Source: Saccharibacillus alkalitolerans
GTDB lineage: Bacteria; Bacillota; Bacilli; Paenibacillales; Paenibacillaceae
Assembly (NCBI RefSeq): GCF_011090185.1
Contig: NZ_JAAFGS010000011.1
Location: forward strand, 52,270 to 116,269
DNA: 64,000 bases
Direction of reading: 5' to 3'
Shown: piece after piece, positions 44,862-53,760 of the stretch
Position numbering within the stretch: the stretch's first letter is position 1
Layout of the letters: every line of letters begins with the position of its first letter
Position numbers and translations under genes: made by a program
The notes under the pieces: generated by a model
Seen by the model: only the letters and a program-made list of their open reading frames with translations
Database searches by the model: none
Told to the model about the DNA's origin: nothing

Positions 44862-44898
44862 ACGCTTTGCGGGAAGTCCGGCATGATCCCGTTCCGAA

Positions 44899-45318
44899 TC
44901 AGGACGTGGTATCGCGGCTTTCCTGAATCAGGCCGCCTACATAGTCGAAAAAGTCGCTGACATAAGGAACGCCCAGGCTGGCCATCACGGAAGCGATCCA
45001 GGTAAGCAGCGCGATGACGACGACCGTACCGACCGTCAGTCCCAGACCGCGGGCGATACCGGCAGTGAAGTTGGAAATCAAGCGTCTTTTCCAATCGGTG
45101 TAGTTTTCGACAAGATCTTTGAAATCGCCTTTTTTTAACGCAATCGAGATGTCTTCCAGCTGCTTGTTCAACCGGGTCACTTCGTGACGCAGTTCGAACG
45201 GGTGATCTTTAGCCAAATCCTGGGGGCGAAGCGTCCCATCCTGCGTGCGCTCATTCTGATCTATTGTTCCGTTCGCGAAACGATCGCCCGGATTGGGTCT
45301 GGTTTCTGTGGTTGCCAT
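44899..45318 (-). CDS. DUF5665-like membrane protein
   Basis: A 139-residue protein. Soluble N-terminus (1-85; HEVTRLNKQLEDISIALKKGDFKDLVENYTDWKRRL, in part), then two membrane helices (about 90-118, NFTAGIARGLGLTVGTVVVIALLTWIASVMASL, in part), and an acidic tail. ATG 45318 follows AGCGGGGA; the frame is open upstream to 45381. Placed among stress genes next to sigB. Function unknown. Confidence 0.7.
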   Translation of the reverse strand: MATTETRPNPGDRFANGTIDQNERTQDGTLRPQDLAKDHPFELRHEVTRLNKQLEDISIALKKGDFKDLVENYTDWKRRLISNFTAGIARGLGLTVGTVVVIALLTWIASVMASLGVPYVSDFFDYVGGLIQESRDTTS

Positions 45319-45416
45319 GGCAAATTCCCCGCTTTCGATCATGTTGTTGGTTAAGGTATGCGGTTCGCGTAACGCAAACACGACAGTGGGATAAAGCGCG
45401 GTTCAAGATATTCGAT

Positions 45417-45447
45417 AAAAAAAGCCGGCTGGATCAGCCGGCTTTTT
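45417..45447 (-). terminator. Terminator of the YtxH-like gene
   Basis: AAAGCCGGCTG / CAGCCGGCTTT stem with a T-run on the minus strand (seven T) and also five T on the plus strand. Confidence 0.9.
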
Positions 45448-45461
45448 CAAAATGTTCGGGG

Positions 45462-45998
45462 TTACAGGACAGGCTTTTCGCTTGTAGGCGAGCCGGAGTT
45501 TTTCGATTTCATTTCTTCTTGCGCTTCTTTCGCTTTGTCGGCCGTTTCTTTCATGACTTCTTTATCCGCTTTGACCGCTTCGTTTGCCACATCGGCGGAA
45601 GCGTTTTTTACGGTTTCGCCGACATCGGCAGAAGCGTCGCTGACGGACTCCGCTACGTCGGCTCCGTTTTTGCGCACCGACTGAATGACGTTCGACGTTT
45701 TTTCGGATACGGATTGGGCGAGTGTAGTCGCCTTGTCGCTTACGACGCCGGCTGCCGATTTGGCTTTGTCGCCGACGACCGAAGCGGTATCTTTGGCTTT
45801 CAAGCCGATTGTGCTCGCGGCTCCCTTTGTCTTGTCGGTAGCAGCTCCCACTTTATCCGAAAGGTCGCTGCGAAGATCGCGACCCGGTTTCGGAGCAAAC
45901 AGCAGTGCCGCAGCGGCGCCGATCAGACTACCGATCAAGAGACCTTTGGCAAAGGTCGTGCCGCTTTGTGCCGGATATTCTCTTTCTGCTTCATTCAT
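45462..45998 (-). CDS. YtxH-domain general stress protein with LEA-like repeats
   Basis: A 178-residue protein. Membrane/YtxH segment at 15-38 (FAKGLLIGSLIGAAAALLFAPKPGR), followed by about 120 residues of Ala/Lys/Asp/Ser-rich helical repeats (KAKDTASVVGDKAKSAAGVV, VADKATTLAQSVSEKTSN-type) reminiscent of late-embryogenesis-abundant stress proteins. YtxH proteins are general stress proteins in Bacillus. It is 90 bases downstream of a GlsB gene on the same strand. No clear sigma-B box is seen in its leader. Confidence 0.85.
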   Translation of the reverse strand: MNEAEREYPAQSGTTFAKGLLIGSLIGAAAALLFAPKPGRDLRSDLSDKVGAATDKTKGAASTIGLKAKDTASVVGDKAKSAAGVVSDKATTLAQSVSEKTSNVIQSVRKNGADVAESVSDASADVGETVKNASADVANEAVKADKEVMKETADKAKEAQEEMKSKNSGSPTSEKPVL

Positions 45999-46088
45999 GC
46001 AAAATCACTCCTTAAGTGTAGTCATGTGCCGTACGGTCACATGTCGGTACGGATTGGATTCTTCCAATTTGTTCCGTCTGTCGAATCT

Positions 46089-46346
46089 CTAAGCTGCGCG
46101 TCTGAACATCTTGGCAATGAGTCCGAGAACCAGGACGAAGATCGCAGTGCCGAGCACGGCTGGGATGATGGCAAAGCCCGCGATGGTCGGACCGATATCG
46201 CCAAAGAGAAGACTGCCTACCCAAGCTCCGGCAAAACCGGCAACCGCGGCTCCGATTATTCCCCCAGGCATCATGTTGTCCGCCAAAGCATCTCCGATAA
46301 ATCCGATCACAATCGCCATGATCAGGCTGATAACCAGCCCCCACAT
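46089..46346 (-). CDS. GlsB/YeaQ/YmgE-family stress membrane protein
   Basis: An 85-residue protein with three hydrophobic helices and the Gly-rich family motifs GFIGDALADNMMPGGIIGAAVAGFAGAWVG (in part) and LFGDIGPTIAGFAIIPAVLG. ATG 46346 follows GGAGGTGAG by 5 bases; the open frame to 46382 is less likely. These proteins are widespread stress-induced membrane components with no known reaction. Confidence 0.88.
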   Translation of the reverse strand: MWGLVISLIMAIVIGFIGDALADNMMPGGIIGAAVAGFAGAWVGSLLFGDIGPTIAGFAIIPAVLGTAIFVLVLGLIAKMFRRAA

Positions 46347-46503
46347 CCGGCTCACCTCCGTTCCCGGCTTTCCGCTGCGCATTGCTGCGTATGACTGCGC
46401 CGCCGCTCTTAATTGCTATATAAACGCCCGTTTTCCCGCTGAAACAGGCAAACCGGCACTGCGGCACAAGGAGGAAAGGCCTGGGAATGAAGGAGAGAAA
46501 GAC

Positions 46504-46546
46504 AAAAACCCGGCCCGCGGCTCGGATACGAGCGCGAAAGGCCGGG
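46504..46546 (-). terminator. Terminator of the DUF1128 gene
   Basis: CCCGGCC / GGCCGGG outer stem with an inner CGCGGCTC / GAGCGCG helix, T-run on the minus strand. Confidence 0.8.
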
Positions 46547-46592
46547 CTTAACGAAAGGCGGAAATTCCGGGTGGGGTGCGGCAGCCTCGCGT

Positions 46593-46817
46593 TTATTTCC
46601 GGCGAAGGCGGCCCAGTTCGGAAGCCACCGCTTCGACTTCGGAAATGCTGAGGCTGGGTTTGTTCATCACCAGATCATAGACATCAAAAATGTCATCGTA
46701 CTGGTCAACGGAAAACGAGGAAGGCTGCATTGCCGCCCCGGAAGCCATCCGAAGCTTATTTTTGATCGCTTCGATCATGTGCTCTACATTTTCCTGGGTT
46801 TTTTCGGACAAATCCAT
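46593..46817 (-). CDS. DUF1128 protein (YfkK-like)
   Basis: A 74-residue soluble helical protein (KTQENVEHMIEAIKNKLRMASGAAMQPSSF, in part; YDDIFDVYDLVMNKPSLSISEVEAVASELG), matching DUF1128/YfkK in length. ATG 46817 follows AAGGAG by 11 bases. Function unknown. Confidence 0.85.
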   Translation of the reverse strand: MDLSEKTQENVEHMIEAIKNKLRMASGAAMQPSSFSVDQYDDIFDVYDLVMNKPSLSISEVEAVASELGRLRRK

Positions 46818-47037
46818 ATGCGAGTAATCTCCTTCCGGCAGGCGAATTCCGTCTGGGAACGTCGCTTTTCGCCAGAACGAATCTTGGAAAAGTCGCGCCG
46901 TTCGACGGCTCATGTTCCCCCATTGTAGCATGATCCGTGTGCGGACTCATCCTTTTTTGCAGAATACCCGTAAAGTGCGTTAAAATCGAAAGGAAATCGA
47001 TCGAAGGATCGGAAGCCCGGGAGACCGGAATGAAGAG

Positions 47038-47628
47038 GTGAAAGAGGCTTTGAGCATAAGTGAATCGGTATGGGCGCAGCCGCAGGGCGAAGGCAAACGC
47101 GAAGATCGCTTCGCGGGCCCGGACGAGCTGTTTGATGAAGCATCGGCCCTTTTTCGCCCGGAAGAGTTGATGTTTTTGTGTATCGGCACCGATCGTTCCA
47201 GCGGAGACGCATTCGGGCCGCTTGTCGGAAGCCGCTTGAAAGCGGCCGGTTTTCCTCATGTTGCGGGTACGTTGGAAGAGCCGTGTGATGCGACCCGCTT
47301 GGAAGCGGTTGTCGCCGCGCTGCCTCCGGAATTGAAAATTGTCGCGTTCGACGCATGTCTGGGCAAGCCGGGATCGGTCGGGAAATTTTTGTCTTTGCGC
47401 GCTCCCCTGACTCCTGCCGGCTCCATGAAAGGAACGTTTGTGCCGATCGGCGATTACAGCATCGCGGCGGTCGTTAACGTGTACGGCCCGAAACCGTATC
47501 AGGCGCTGCAAACGGCTTCGCTAGGGCTTGTGCTGCAGATGGCGGATCGGGCGGCGGCTTCGGCGGTTAAGGCGTTCGGCTTGGAACCGGTCACGGCGCA
47601 GAATTCGCTCCGTCCGGCAAAACGATAA
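47038..47628 (+). CDS. YyaC-like putative spore protease
   Basis: A 196-residue protein. The core (about 45-175) has the YyaC/GPR-like fold: FLCIGTDRSSGDAFGPLVGSRL, LKIVAFDACLG, SLRAPLTPAGSMKGTFVPIGDYSIAAVVN (in part) and LGLVLQMADRAA. YyaC proteins are made in the forespore of Bacillus and are thought to process spore proteins; the gene signals a spore-forming host. The start is uncertain: GTG 47038 opens the frame, and a TTG at 47050 follows AAAGAGG too closely. Confidence 0.82.
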   Translation: MKEALSISESVWAQPQGEGKREDRFAGPDELFDEASALFRPEELMFLCIGTDRSSGDAFGPLVGSRLKAAGFPHVAGTLEEPCDATRLEAVVAALPPELKIVAFDACLGKPGSVGKFLSLRAPLTPAGSMKGTFVPIGDYSIAAVVNVYGPKPYQALQTASLGLVLQMADRAAASAVKAFGLEPVTAQNSLRPAKR

Positions 47629-47645
47629 CGGAAGAAGGCGTGCGA

Positions 47646-48431
47646 ATGGAAAGAAGGGAACAACAAGGGCTGCCGATCCGCTATGCGGACCGTGGAGATG
47701 GGCCGGCGCTTGTGCTGCTGCACGGCTTTATGGGAAGCGCGGATTACTGGGAACGGGTCGTACCGCTGTTGGAAGGACATTTCCGCTGTATCGTGCCTGA
47801 CCTGCTCGGCCATGGAGCTTCCGAAGCGCCGGAAGGCCCGTACACGATCGAGCGGCTGGCCGACGGCGTTTTTCGGCTGCTGGACGAGTTGAAGATTGAA
47901 CAGGCCGTGCTGCTGGGACATTCGATGGGCGGGTATACGGCGCTGTCTTTCGCGGAACGGTATCCCGAACGGCTTTCGGCGTTCGGTTTGATCCATTCCA
48001 CGCCTCTGCCGGACGACGAGGCGGGCAGAGAGAAGCGGACGGCCGTTGCCGAGCGGGTACTGCGCGAAGGCGTTCGTCCGTTCGTGGAACAATCCGCGCC
48101 CAATTGGTTCGCTCCCGATAACGCAAAGCGGATGACCGCCGAGCTGGACCGGGTGCTGGAGATCGGATTCGGCACGAACCCCCGGGGAGCGGCAGGCGCG
48201 GCGCTTGCGATGCGCGAACGTCCCGACCGGAAGCGCGTGATCCGGGATTCGAAGCTGCCCGTCCTGCTGATCGCCGGCGGCGAAGACGGCATCGCGCCGC
48301 CCGAGAAGGCGTTCGCCGCCGAGAATCCGCGCACGACAAAACGCGTAATCGAAGGCGCGGGCCATATGAGCCTGTTCGAGGCGCCTCAGGAATTGGCTCG
48401 TCAGATCGCTTCTTTTGCCGAGAGCCTGTAA
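47646..48431 (+). CDS. Alpha/beta-fold hydrolase
   Basis: A 261-residue hydrolase similar to MenH/YtxM-type and carboxylesterase members. Oxyanion region LLHGFMGSADYW (24-35), nucleophile S93 in LGHSMGGYTAL, acid Asp in GGEDGIAP, catalytic H240 in GAGHMSLFEAP. ATG 47646 is 7 bases after AAGAAGG; GTG 47640 is less likely. Substrate not predictable; no menaquinone genes lie near, so MenH is not claimed. Confidence 0.87.
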   Translation: MERREQQGLPIRYADRGDGPALVLLHGFMGSADYWERVVPLLEGHFRCIVPDLLGHGASEAPEGPYTIERLADGVFRLLDELKIEQAVLLGHSMGGYTALSFAERYPERLSAFGLIHSTPLPDDEAGREKRTAVAERVLREGVRPFVEQSAPNWFAPDNAKRMTAELDRVLEIGFGTNPRGAAGAALAMRERPDRKRVIRDSKLPVLLIAGGEDGIAPPEKAFAAENPRTTKRVIEGAGHMSLFEAPQELARQIASFAESL

Positions 48432-48463
48432 AGGCACCGAATGTTTGAAAAGGCGGGATTCCA

Positions 48464-49120
48464 TTGCTGAGAAAAGATTATTTGACACGCATGATCGAAG
48501 AAATGACCGAGGCGGTCGGCGCGATGTTGGGGCTCCGCCGGGAGCAAAAAAACGAGCAGGCTCTCGAAAAACTCGACGGGCTGCTGAAGCGCAACTTCCG
48601 CATGAGCGAGCAGATGCTGCGTTCGCTTCCGCCCGAAGAACTGATCGGGCTGTTCCGGCAGAGGGACGGCGTCGATGCGGAAAGCCTTCAGCTTGTCGCC
48701 CGGATGCTGCAGGAAAACGGAGAAATCCGCGAAAACATGGGCGAGGAACAGGAAGCCGCAGCCGTGCGGATCAAGGCGCTTCATCTGTATTTGTTCGCGG
48801 CATTGAACGGCGGCAGCCGGGAACTGGTCGATTATCCGGAACGGATTGCCGAACTGTACGCTCTGCTTGAGCGCTATCGGCTGCCCGCCGAAGCGGAACG
48901 GCTTGTCATGCTCTATGAGGAGCGGGAAGGCCGCTACGTACAGGCGGAAGATGCCATGTACCGGATGCTGAACGCGAGCGCCGAGAATGATCCGAATGCG
49001 TTGGAAGAAGGCAGAATGTTCTATGCCCGGCTGTCGGGTCTCGACGAAGAACGGCTGCAGGCCGGAGGACTGACCCGAGAAGAACTGGAAGAAGGCATCG
49101 AAGCGCTCCGAGAAGAATAA
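48464..49120 (+). CDS. DUF6483-like helical protein
   Basis: A 218-residue all-helical protein without membrane segments. MLRKDYLTRMIEEMTEAVGAML at the N-terminus and tetratrico-like repeats in 115-190 (YPERIAELYALLERYRLPAEAERLVMLYEEREGRYVQAEDAMYRML, in part). Start is TTG 48464 with AAGGCGGGA upstream. The family is common in Paenibacillus and Clostridia and has no known role. It lies 32 bases after the hydrolase gene. Confidence 0.75.
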   Translation: MLRKDYLTRMIEEMTEAVGAMLGLRREQKNEQALEKLDGLLKRNFRMSEQMLRSLPPEELIGLFRQRDGVDAESLQLVARMLQENGEIRENMGEEQEAAAVRIKALHLYLFAALNGGSRELVDYPERIAELYALLERYRLPAEAERLVMLYEEREGRYVQAEDAMYRMLNASAENDPNALEEGRMFYARLSGLDEERLQAGGLTREELEEGIEALREE

Positions 49121-49185
49121 GGCTCCGGACGAAAAGTCCGATGTCGACAACAAGACGACAACACCCGAGAGGATGAGATTCACCC

Positions 49186-50364
49186 ATGCAAAATATCGAC
49201 GAACTGCTGGAAGCCGTGCTGCCGGAAGGCAGGCTGGTCACGGCGACCGTCAGCCAGCCTCGGCGCAAGGATGGCGAAGCTTACGCCAAAGTGGCCGTGA
49301 AGCCGGTCCTGCTGAAAAACGAACTGCATTATCAGCTTGCCTATCACTACGAGAAAAAAGTCACGCATGATAATCTGACCCTCGAAGAAGCGCGCAAGCG
49401 AATCGCGGAACTGTTGGAGAACGATATGCGCCAAGGACTGTTCTGCACGCTGGAAGCCGATTATCAGGTATTGGTCAGCAAAAAAGGCAAAACGGCGATT
49501 TTGAAAAAACCGCCGACGAAAAAAGAAGCGCCGAACCTTGCCCACAACCGCAAAAAAACTTACGTATTGGACGAGGGAGAGCCGGTTCCGTTTCTGGTCG
49601 AGCTGGGCGTCATGAACGACAAAGGACGCGTGCTGGCCGCCAAGTATGATAAGTTCCGCCAGATCAATCGTTTTTTGGAGATGGTGCGCGACATTCTGCC
49701 CGCCCTGCCGAAGGAACGGAAGCTGACCATCGTCGATTTCGGCTGCGGCAAATCGTATTTGACGTTCGCGCTGTATCACTATCTGGCGGTGCAGGAAGGT
49801 TTCGAGCTGAACGTCGTCGGCCTCGATCTCAAAGCGGACGTCATTGAACACTGCGAATCGCTGGCCCGGACGCTGAACTATGTCGGGCTGCATTTCCGCA
49901 TCGGCGACATCGCCGATTACGACGAATTCGAAGCCGTGGACATGGTAATCACGCTGCACGCCTGCGATACGGCCACCGACGCCGCGCTGGAAAAGGCGGT
50001 ACGCTGGGGAGCTTCGGCGATTCTCTCGGTACCGTGCTGCCAGCATGAACTTTTTTCGCAGGTGCAAAATGACGTGCTGGAGCCGCTGCTTTCGCACGGC
50101 ATCCTGAAAGAACGCTTCTCCGCGCTCGCCACCGACGCGATCCGGGCGAAGCTGCTCGACATCGTCGGGTATAAGACCCAACTGCTCGAGTTTATCGATA
50201 TGGAACATACGCCCAAAAACATTCTGATCCGTGCAGTAAAGTCGGGCGGTCAAGATACGGCGGCACTGTGGCGCGAATACGAAGCGTTCCGCGGTTTTCT
50301 CGGCGCTTCGCCGTACCTGGAAAACGCGCTGCGCGATCGTCTGCCCGCCGCTTCGAACGTCTGA
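49186..50364 (+). CDS. Class I SAM-dependent methyltransferase
   Basis: A 392-residue protein. A basic N-terminal domain (1-150, VSKKGKTAILKKPPTKKEAPN) precedes a Rossmann methyltransferase with SAM motif VDFGCGKSYLTFAL (183-196), VVGLDLKADVIEHC and ITLHACDTATDAAL, then VPCCQHEL. The pattern resembles the family that includes eukaryotic METTL25/RRNAD1 and bacterial SAM methyltransferases of unknown target. The basic front half suggests RNA binding. RBS GAGAGGATGAG precedes the ATG. Confidence 0.85.
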   Translation: MQNIDELLEAVLPEGRLVTATVSQPRRKDGEAYAKVAVKPVLLKNELHYQLAYHYEKKVTHDNLTLEEARKRIAELLENDMRQGLFCTLEADYQVLVSKKGKTAILKKPPTKKEAPNLAHNRKKTYVLDEGEPVPFLVELGVMNDKGRVLAAKYDKFRQINRFLEMVRDILPALPKERKLTIVDFGCGKSYLTFALYHYLAVQEGFELNVVGLDLKADVIEHCESLARTLNYVGLHFRIGDIADYDEFEAVDMVITLHACDTATDAALEKAVRWGASAILSVPCCQHELFSQVQNDVLEPLLSHGILKERFSALATDAIRAKLLDIVGYKTQLLEFIDMEHTPKNILIRAVKSGGQDTAALWREYEAFRGFLGASPYLENALRDRLPAASNV

Positions 50365-50508
50365 ACGCGGAGTCGGCAGGCGGGAAATTAAACGATAAGT
50401 CTAAACGTTGAGCGCTTCAATCCCAAGTCCGGTCCTGTGATTTTTTCGAATCGGGAGGGCAGGGACACGGGGACGGCCAACGCAACGGCACAGGAAAGAG
50501 GGAAAACG

Positions 50509-51123
50509 GTGAGCGTTATTTCGGATATTGTGGCACAGCTGTTTCAATGGATTCAGGGGTTAGGGTATTTCGGCATCATGTTCGGCCTGATGGTCGAAGT
50601 CATCCCGAGCGAAATCGTGCTGGCTTACGGCGGATTTCTGGTCTATTCGGGCGACATCAACTTCTGGGGAGCGGTGCTGTTCGGCACGATCGGCGGGGTG
50701 TTCGCCCAGCTCTTCATTTACTGGATCAGCCGCTACGGCGGTCGTCCGGTACTGAAACGGTTCGGCAAGTACATCTTTATCAAAGAGTCTCATATCGATC
50801 ATGCCGAGTCTTGGTTCAACAAATACGGAGCGGGCATCATTTTCACCGGCCGCTTCATCCCGGTCGTTCGGCACGCGATTTCGATTCCTGCCGGCCTGGC
50901 CAAAATGCCGACCTGGCGCTTTACGGTGCTGACGACGCTTGCCGTCATTCCATGGTCGATCCTGTTCATCTTCCTCGGCTATCAGCTCGGCGGGCAATGG
51001 GAGCAGATCGACGAAAAAGCATCGCCTTATATCGTCCCGATCATTTTGGGAGCGGCGTTCGTGCTGCTCGTGTATTTGGTAGTCAAAGCCGTGCTCACCC
51101 GCCGCAAGAAGATGCGCGCTTGA
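50509..51123 (+). CDS. DedA-family membrane protein
   Basis: A 204-residue protein with about five hydrophobic segments and the DedA/SNARE-associated signature EVIPSEIVLAYGGFLV, GGVFAQLFIYWISRYGG, FNKYGAGIIFTGRFIPVVRHAISIPAG (in part) with the conserved Glu and Arg residues. DedA proteins help recycle undecaprenyl phosphate and other lipids across the membrane. Start is GTG 50509 with GGAAAGAGGG upstream; the frame is open from 50437. Confidence 0.9.
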   Translation: MSVISDIVAQLFQWIQGLGYFGIMFGLMVEVIPSEIVLAYGGFLVYSGDINFWGAVLFGTIGGVFAQLFIYWISRYGGRPVLKRFGKYIFIKESHIDHAESWFNKYGAGIIFTGRFIPVVRHAISIPAGLAKMPTWRFTVLTTLAVIPWSILFIFLGYQLGGQWEQIDEKASPYIVPIILGAAFVLLVYLVVKAVLTRRKKMRA

Positions 51124-51172
51124 TCCGGACACCCGGCTTCGGCCGGAATTTTGAGAGAAAAGAGGGAGAGCC

Positions 51173-51742
51173 ATGGGCAAATCAAATTTGAAGTCCCGGT
51201 TCGGAACCGGGCGGACTCCGCAGGCATTCATGGATTCCATGCAGCAAAACAAGGAAACGTTCGAAGCGGGATACCGCGATTTCTCGTGGAAGAACGAAGA
51301 AGACCGGCTCTTTTTTGAAAATCTGCGCTCGCGCGGAGACTTGAGAAGCGTCATTCTGGCGGCCGATTGGTGCGGCGACGTGGCCCGCAACGTTCCGGTC
51401 GTATTCCGGGTGTTGGAAACGGCTGAGATTCCGGTCGACGTGATGATTCTGGAGGAGAACTTCGATCTGATGGACGAGTATCTGACGATGGGAGGGCGTT
51501 CCGTGCCGATCGTCATTTTCGCCGATGCGGACGGCGAACCGCTGGCGCAGTGGGGACCTCGTCCGGAAAAGGTGCAGGAGCTGATGCGCAAATTCAAAGC
51601 GGAAAATCCGGACCGCGAAGCGCCGGATTATGCCGACAACATGAAGATCGTTCGCGAGCAGATGAAAGAGCGTTACGGCGAAGGCACTTCCGTTCACGAA
51701 GTGATCGTGCACGAGCTGCGTACGCTTCTGTCGGGGGTGTAA
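51173..51742 (+). CDS. Thioredoxin-fold protein lacking the CXXC pair
   Basis: A 189-residue thioredoxin-like protein (YtpP/BrxC-adjacent type). The active-site position reads DWCGDVARN (C67), one Cys only, with Asp two residues on instead of the second Cys. VPIVIFADADG carries the cis-Pro. A single-Cys site suggests bacillithiol- or glutathione-like chemistry, or a non-redox role. RBS GAGGGAGAG precedes the ATG. One base separates its stop from the MBL-fold gene, so they are co-transcribed. Confidence 0.85.
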   Translation: MGKSNLKSRFGTGRTPQAFMDSMQQNKETFEAGYRDFSWKNEEDRLFFENLRSRGDLRSVILAADWCGDVARNVPVVFRVLETAEIPVDVMILEENFDLMDEYLTMGGRSVPIVIFADADGEPLAQWGPRPEKVQELMRKFKAENPDREAPDYADNMKIVREQMKERYGEGTSVHEVIVHELRTLLSGV

Positions 51743-51743
51743 G

Positions 51744-52376
51744 ATGCTGAGAGTCGAAACTTTTAACTTGGGACCGCTGCAGACCAACGCTTACCTGCTG
51801 CGCGGAGAAGACGATCTGAAAGCGGTCGTGGTCGATCCCGGCATGAATCCCGCCGCGCTGATGCGGCGGGTCGAGCACCTGCATATCGAGGCGATTCTGC
51901 TGACCCACGCGCATTTCGACCACATCGGAGGCGTGGAAGAACTGCGCCGGATGAAAGGCTGCCCGGTATACGTGCACGATTTGGAAGCCGATTGGCTCGG
52001 GAATCCGAAGTTCAACGGTTCCGCGATGTGGTCCGAGCTGGGAGGACCGATCAAGGCCGAACCGGCCGAGTTCGCGCTGGTCGAAGGCCAGACGTTAAGC
52101 TTGATCGGAAACGAGTTCAAGGTGCTGCATACTCCGGGACACTCGCCGGGCAGCGTCAGCTTCCTGTGCGGCAAAGACCTCTTCGCCGGCGACGTGCTGT
52201 TCCGGGAGGGAGTCGGACGGACCGACTTGTACGGCGGCCGTCAGGGCGACTTGGTCGACTCGGTCCGTTTGAAGCTGTACAAGCTTCCGGACGATACGGT
52301 CGTCTACCCGGGGCATGGCCCTCGAACCAAGATCGGTTACGAGAAAGCGAATAATCCGTTTGTTCCGGCTTTGTAA
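51744..52376 (+). CDS. MBL-fold hydrolase, glyoxalase II-like (YqgX type)
   Basis: A 210-residue metallo-beta-lactamase-fold hydrolase. Zinc motif LTHAHFDHIGG (H55, H57, D59, H60), LHTPGHSPGS, FREGVGRTDLYGG, VYPGHGP. It matches YqgX-type enzymes linked to thioester hydrolysis in methylglyoxal removal. Pairing with a thioredoxin-fold gene suggests thiol metabolism. The start ATG lies two bases after the previous stop. Confidence 0.9.
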   Translation: MLRVETFNLGPLQTNAYLLRGEDDLKAVVVDPGMNPAALMRRVEHLHIEAILLTHAHFDHIGGVEELRRMKGCPVYVHDLEADWLGNPKFNGSAMWSELGGPIKAEPAEFALVEGQTLSLIGNEFKVLHTPGHSPGSVSFLCGKDLFAGDVLFREGVGRTDLYGGRQGDLVDSVRLKLYKLPDDTVVYPGHGPRTKIGYEKANNPFVPAL

Positions 52377-52517
52377 AATGGCGGACATTTCCCCATTAGG
52401 ACGCTCAAAAGCTGGACAATAGGCGAACCCGGTAGTAAGATACAGCTATTGAGTTACATACGCGCGGCAGCGAACACGGCGTTAAGGCCGATTTTCGCGA
52501 TGCGCCTAACGCCTGCG

Positions 52518-52563
52518 AAGCACGCAAGCTGAGGATTCATTCCCGGTTTGCGTGCTTTTTTTT
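52518..52563 (+). terminator. Terminator after the YqgX-like gene
   Basis: Stem AAGCACGCAA / TTGCGTGCTT, 20-base loop, long T-run. The rest of the 310-base gap (52377-52686) shows nothing else. Confidence 0.85.
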
Positions 52564-52686
52564 GCTTTTTTCGGGAGATCGACGCTTCATATGGCAATCC
52601 AATCACCACCGATGCATGCCCGGCCGTGACCTTCGTCCAATGCGGCGACCGTCGGTCCGGGCACGGATCGGAATATCGAGGGAGAG

Positions 52687-52959
52687 ATGAGCGAATTGGA
52701 CGGAGCAAAGCCTTTTGATGGGGAGAAAACGACGGAAGCGAGAAGGGGATCGCGGCAGCGCACGGAGCGGGAAACGAAGGACGGCGAAAAGCTGCCGGAA
52801 ATTCGGGAAACCGAAGCGGTCTACCGCTGCGGGAGCAAAGACGCGGAAGAGGCCGCGGTACGTTCTTGGAATTCGGTCAAGCTGCGGGCGGGGCGGATAG
52901 CTCAGCCTTGGCACGAGCGGTTGAGCCGAATTCGGGACAGACAGGATCCGCGCTTTTAG
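52687..52959 (+). CDS. Small charged orphan ORF
   Basis: A 90-residue, highly charged protein (MSELDGAKPFDGEKTTEARR, then RETEAVYRCGSKDAEEAAVRSW) with no hydrophobic segment. GAGGGAGAG sits immediately before the ATG, tight but usable. I do not recognise it. It may be real or a chance frame in GC-rich DNA. Confidence 0.35.
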   Translation: MSELDGAKPFDGEKTTEARRGSRQRTERETKDGEKLPEIRETEAVYRCGSKDAEEAAVRSWNSVKLRAGRIAQPWHERLSRIRDRQDPRF

Positions 52960-53190
52960 CCGGCGGGCACCGTTAACGGACGTTCGTAGGCGCTTACCGG
53001 AAAATTCGGACTCGATTTTCGTATAAAACTCACATGAAGTGAGCCGATTGCGTGGACAGCAAAACCTTTTTTTAGTACGATATAAGTCAAGCATTTGCTT
53101 TACATTCATTTTTCATGAACAAGTGGACCATGAAGCCGGAAGCGCCCGGGCGTGCCGGGCTTTATAGATGACGACCGAGGGGGAGAAACA

Positions 53191-53574
53191 ATGCTTCATC
53201 TGGGAGAAAAGATCGTGATCGTCGCCGACGTCTTCGAACAAAACCTCCCTGTGGGGGAATACGGTTATTTGATCGCTTACGATCGTAATCCGGATAACGC
53301 TTTCGATTATATCGTTCGAATCCCGCAGGCCAACCGCAACTTTTTCGTGACCGAAAAAGATATCGAGCCGGAGGTAAACGTACTGCGTTTCGAAGCGGAG
53401 CAGGTCGAGCGTGCCGCACTGATCGATTACGCGCTGGCAACGCACAACGAGAAGCTGTTCTATCAGGTAATGAACGGCGAAGAAGAAACGTCCGAACCGG
53501 AAATCGAAGCGGCCGCAGAGCCGATGTCGCAGGCCGAGTTCATCAAGCGAATCAATTTACGGGCATGGATTTAA
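53191..53574 (+). CDS. Conserved small protein of unknown function
   Basis: A 127-residue acidic protein: MLHLGEKIVIVADVFEQNLPVG, FDYIVRIPQANRNFFVTEKDIE, then an acidic Glu-rich stretch (EEETSEPEIEAAAEPM). The N-terminal half looks like a small beta-barrel. ATG 53191 follows GAGGGGGAG. Its stop codon lies within the stem of the terminator that follows. Lies before gatC in its own unit. Confidence 0.7.
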   Translation: MLHLGEKIVIVADVFEQNLPVGEYGYLIAYDRNPDNAFDYIVRIPQANRNFFVTEKDIEPEVNVLRFEAEQVERAALIDYALATHNEKLFYQVMNGEEETSEPEIEAAAEPMSQAEFIKRINLRAWI

Positions 53575-53597
53575 AGCCGGCGGCTGCCGGCTTTTTT
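53573..53597 (+). terminator. Terminator overlapping the stop codon of the 53191 gene
   Basis: AGCCGGC / GCCGGCT stem, 4-base loop, six T. Confidence 0.9.
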
Positions 53598-53760
53598 CTT
53601 TAGGAGAGACTATTCGTACGGCCTGCCGCGCGTCGGCACGGCTCGGAAGGCGGACGCTGAAGACTGCGCGGCGGTCTGGATTTTTGCGGGTTGCTAACCT
53701 ATAATGGGGACGTTGAGGAGTTTCGGCACTTTAACCCTTTAAACGATAGGAGAACTTGAT

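Noticed and set aside
44700..44898. Small plus-strand frame after sigB
   Set aside because: It runs through the terminator and the long inverted repeat; the peptide has no features.
47646..48431. MenH (menaquinone synthesis)
   Set aside because: General alpha/beta-hydrolase motifs only, and no menaquinone genes adjacent.
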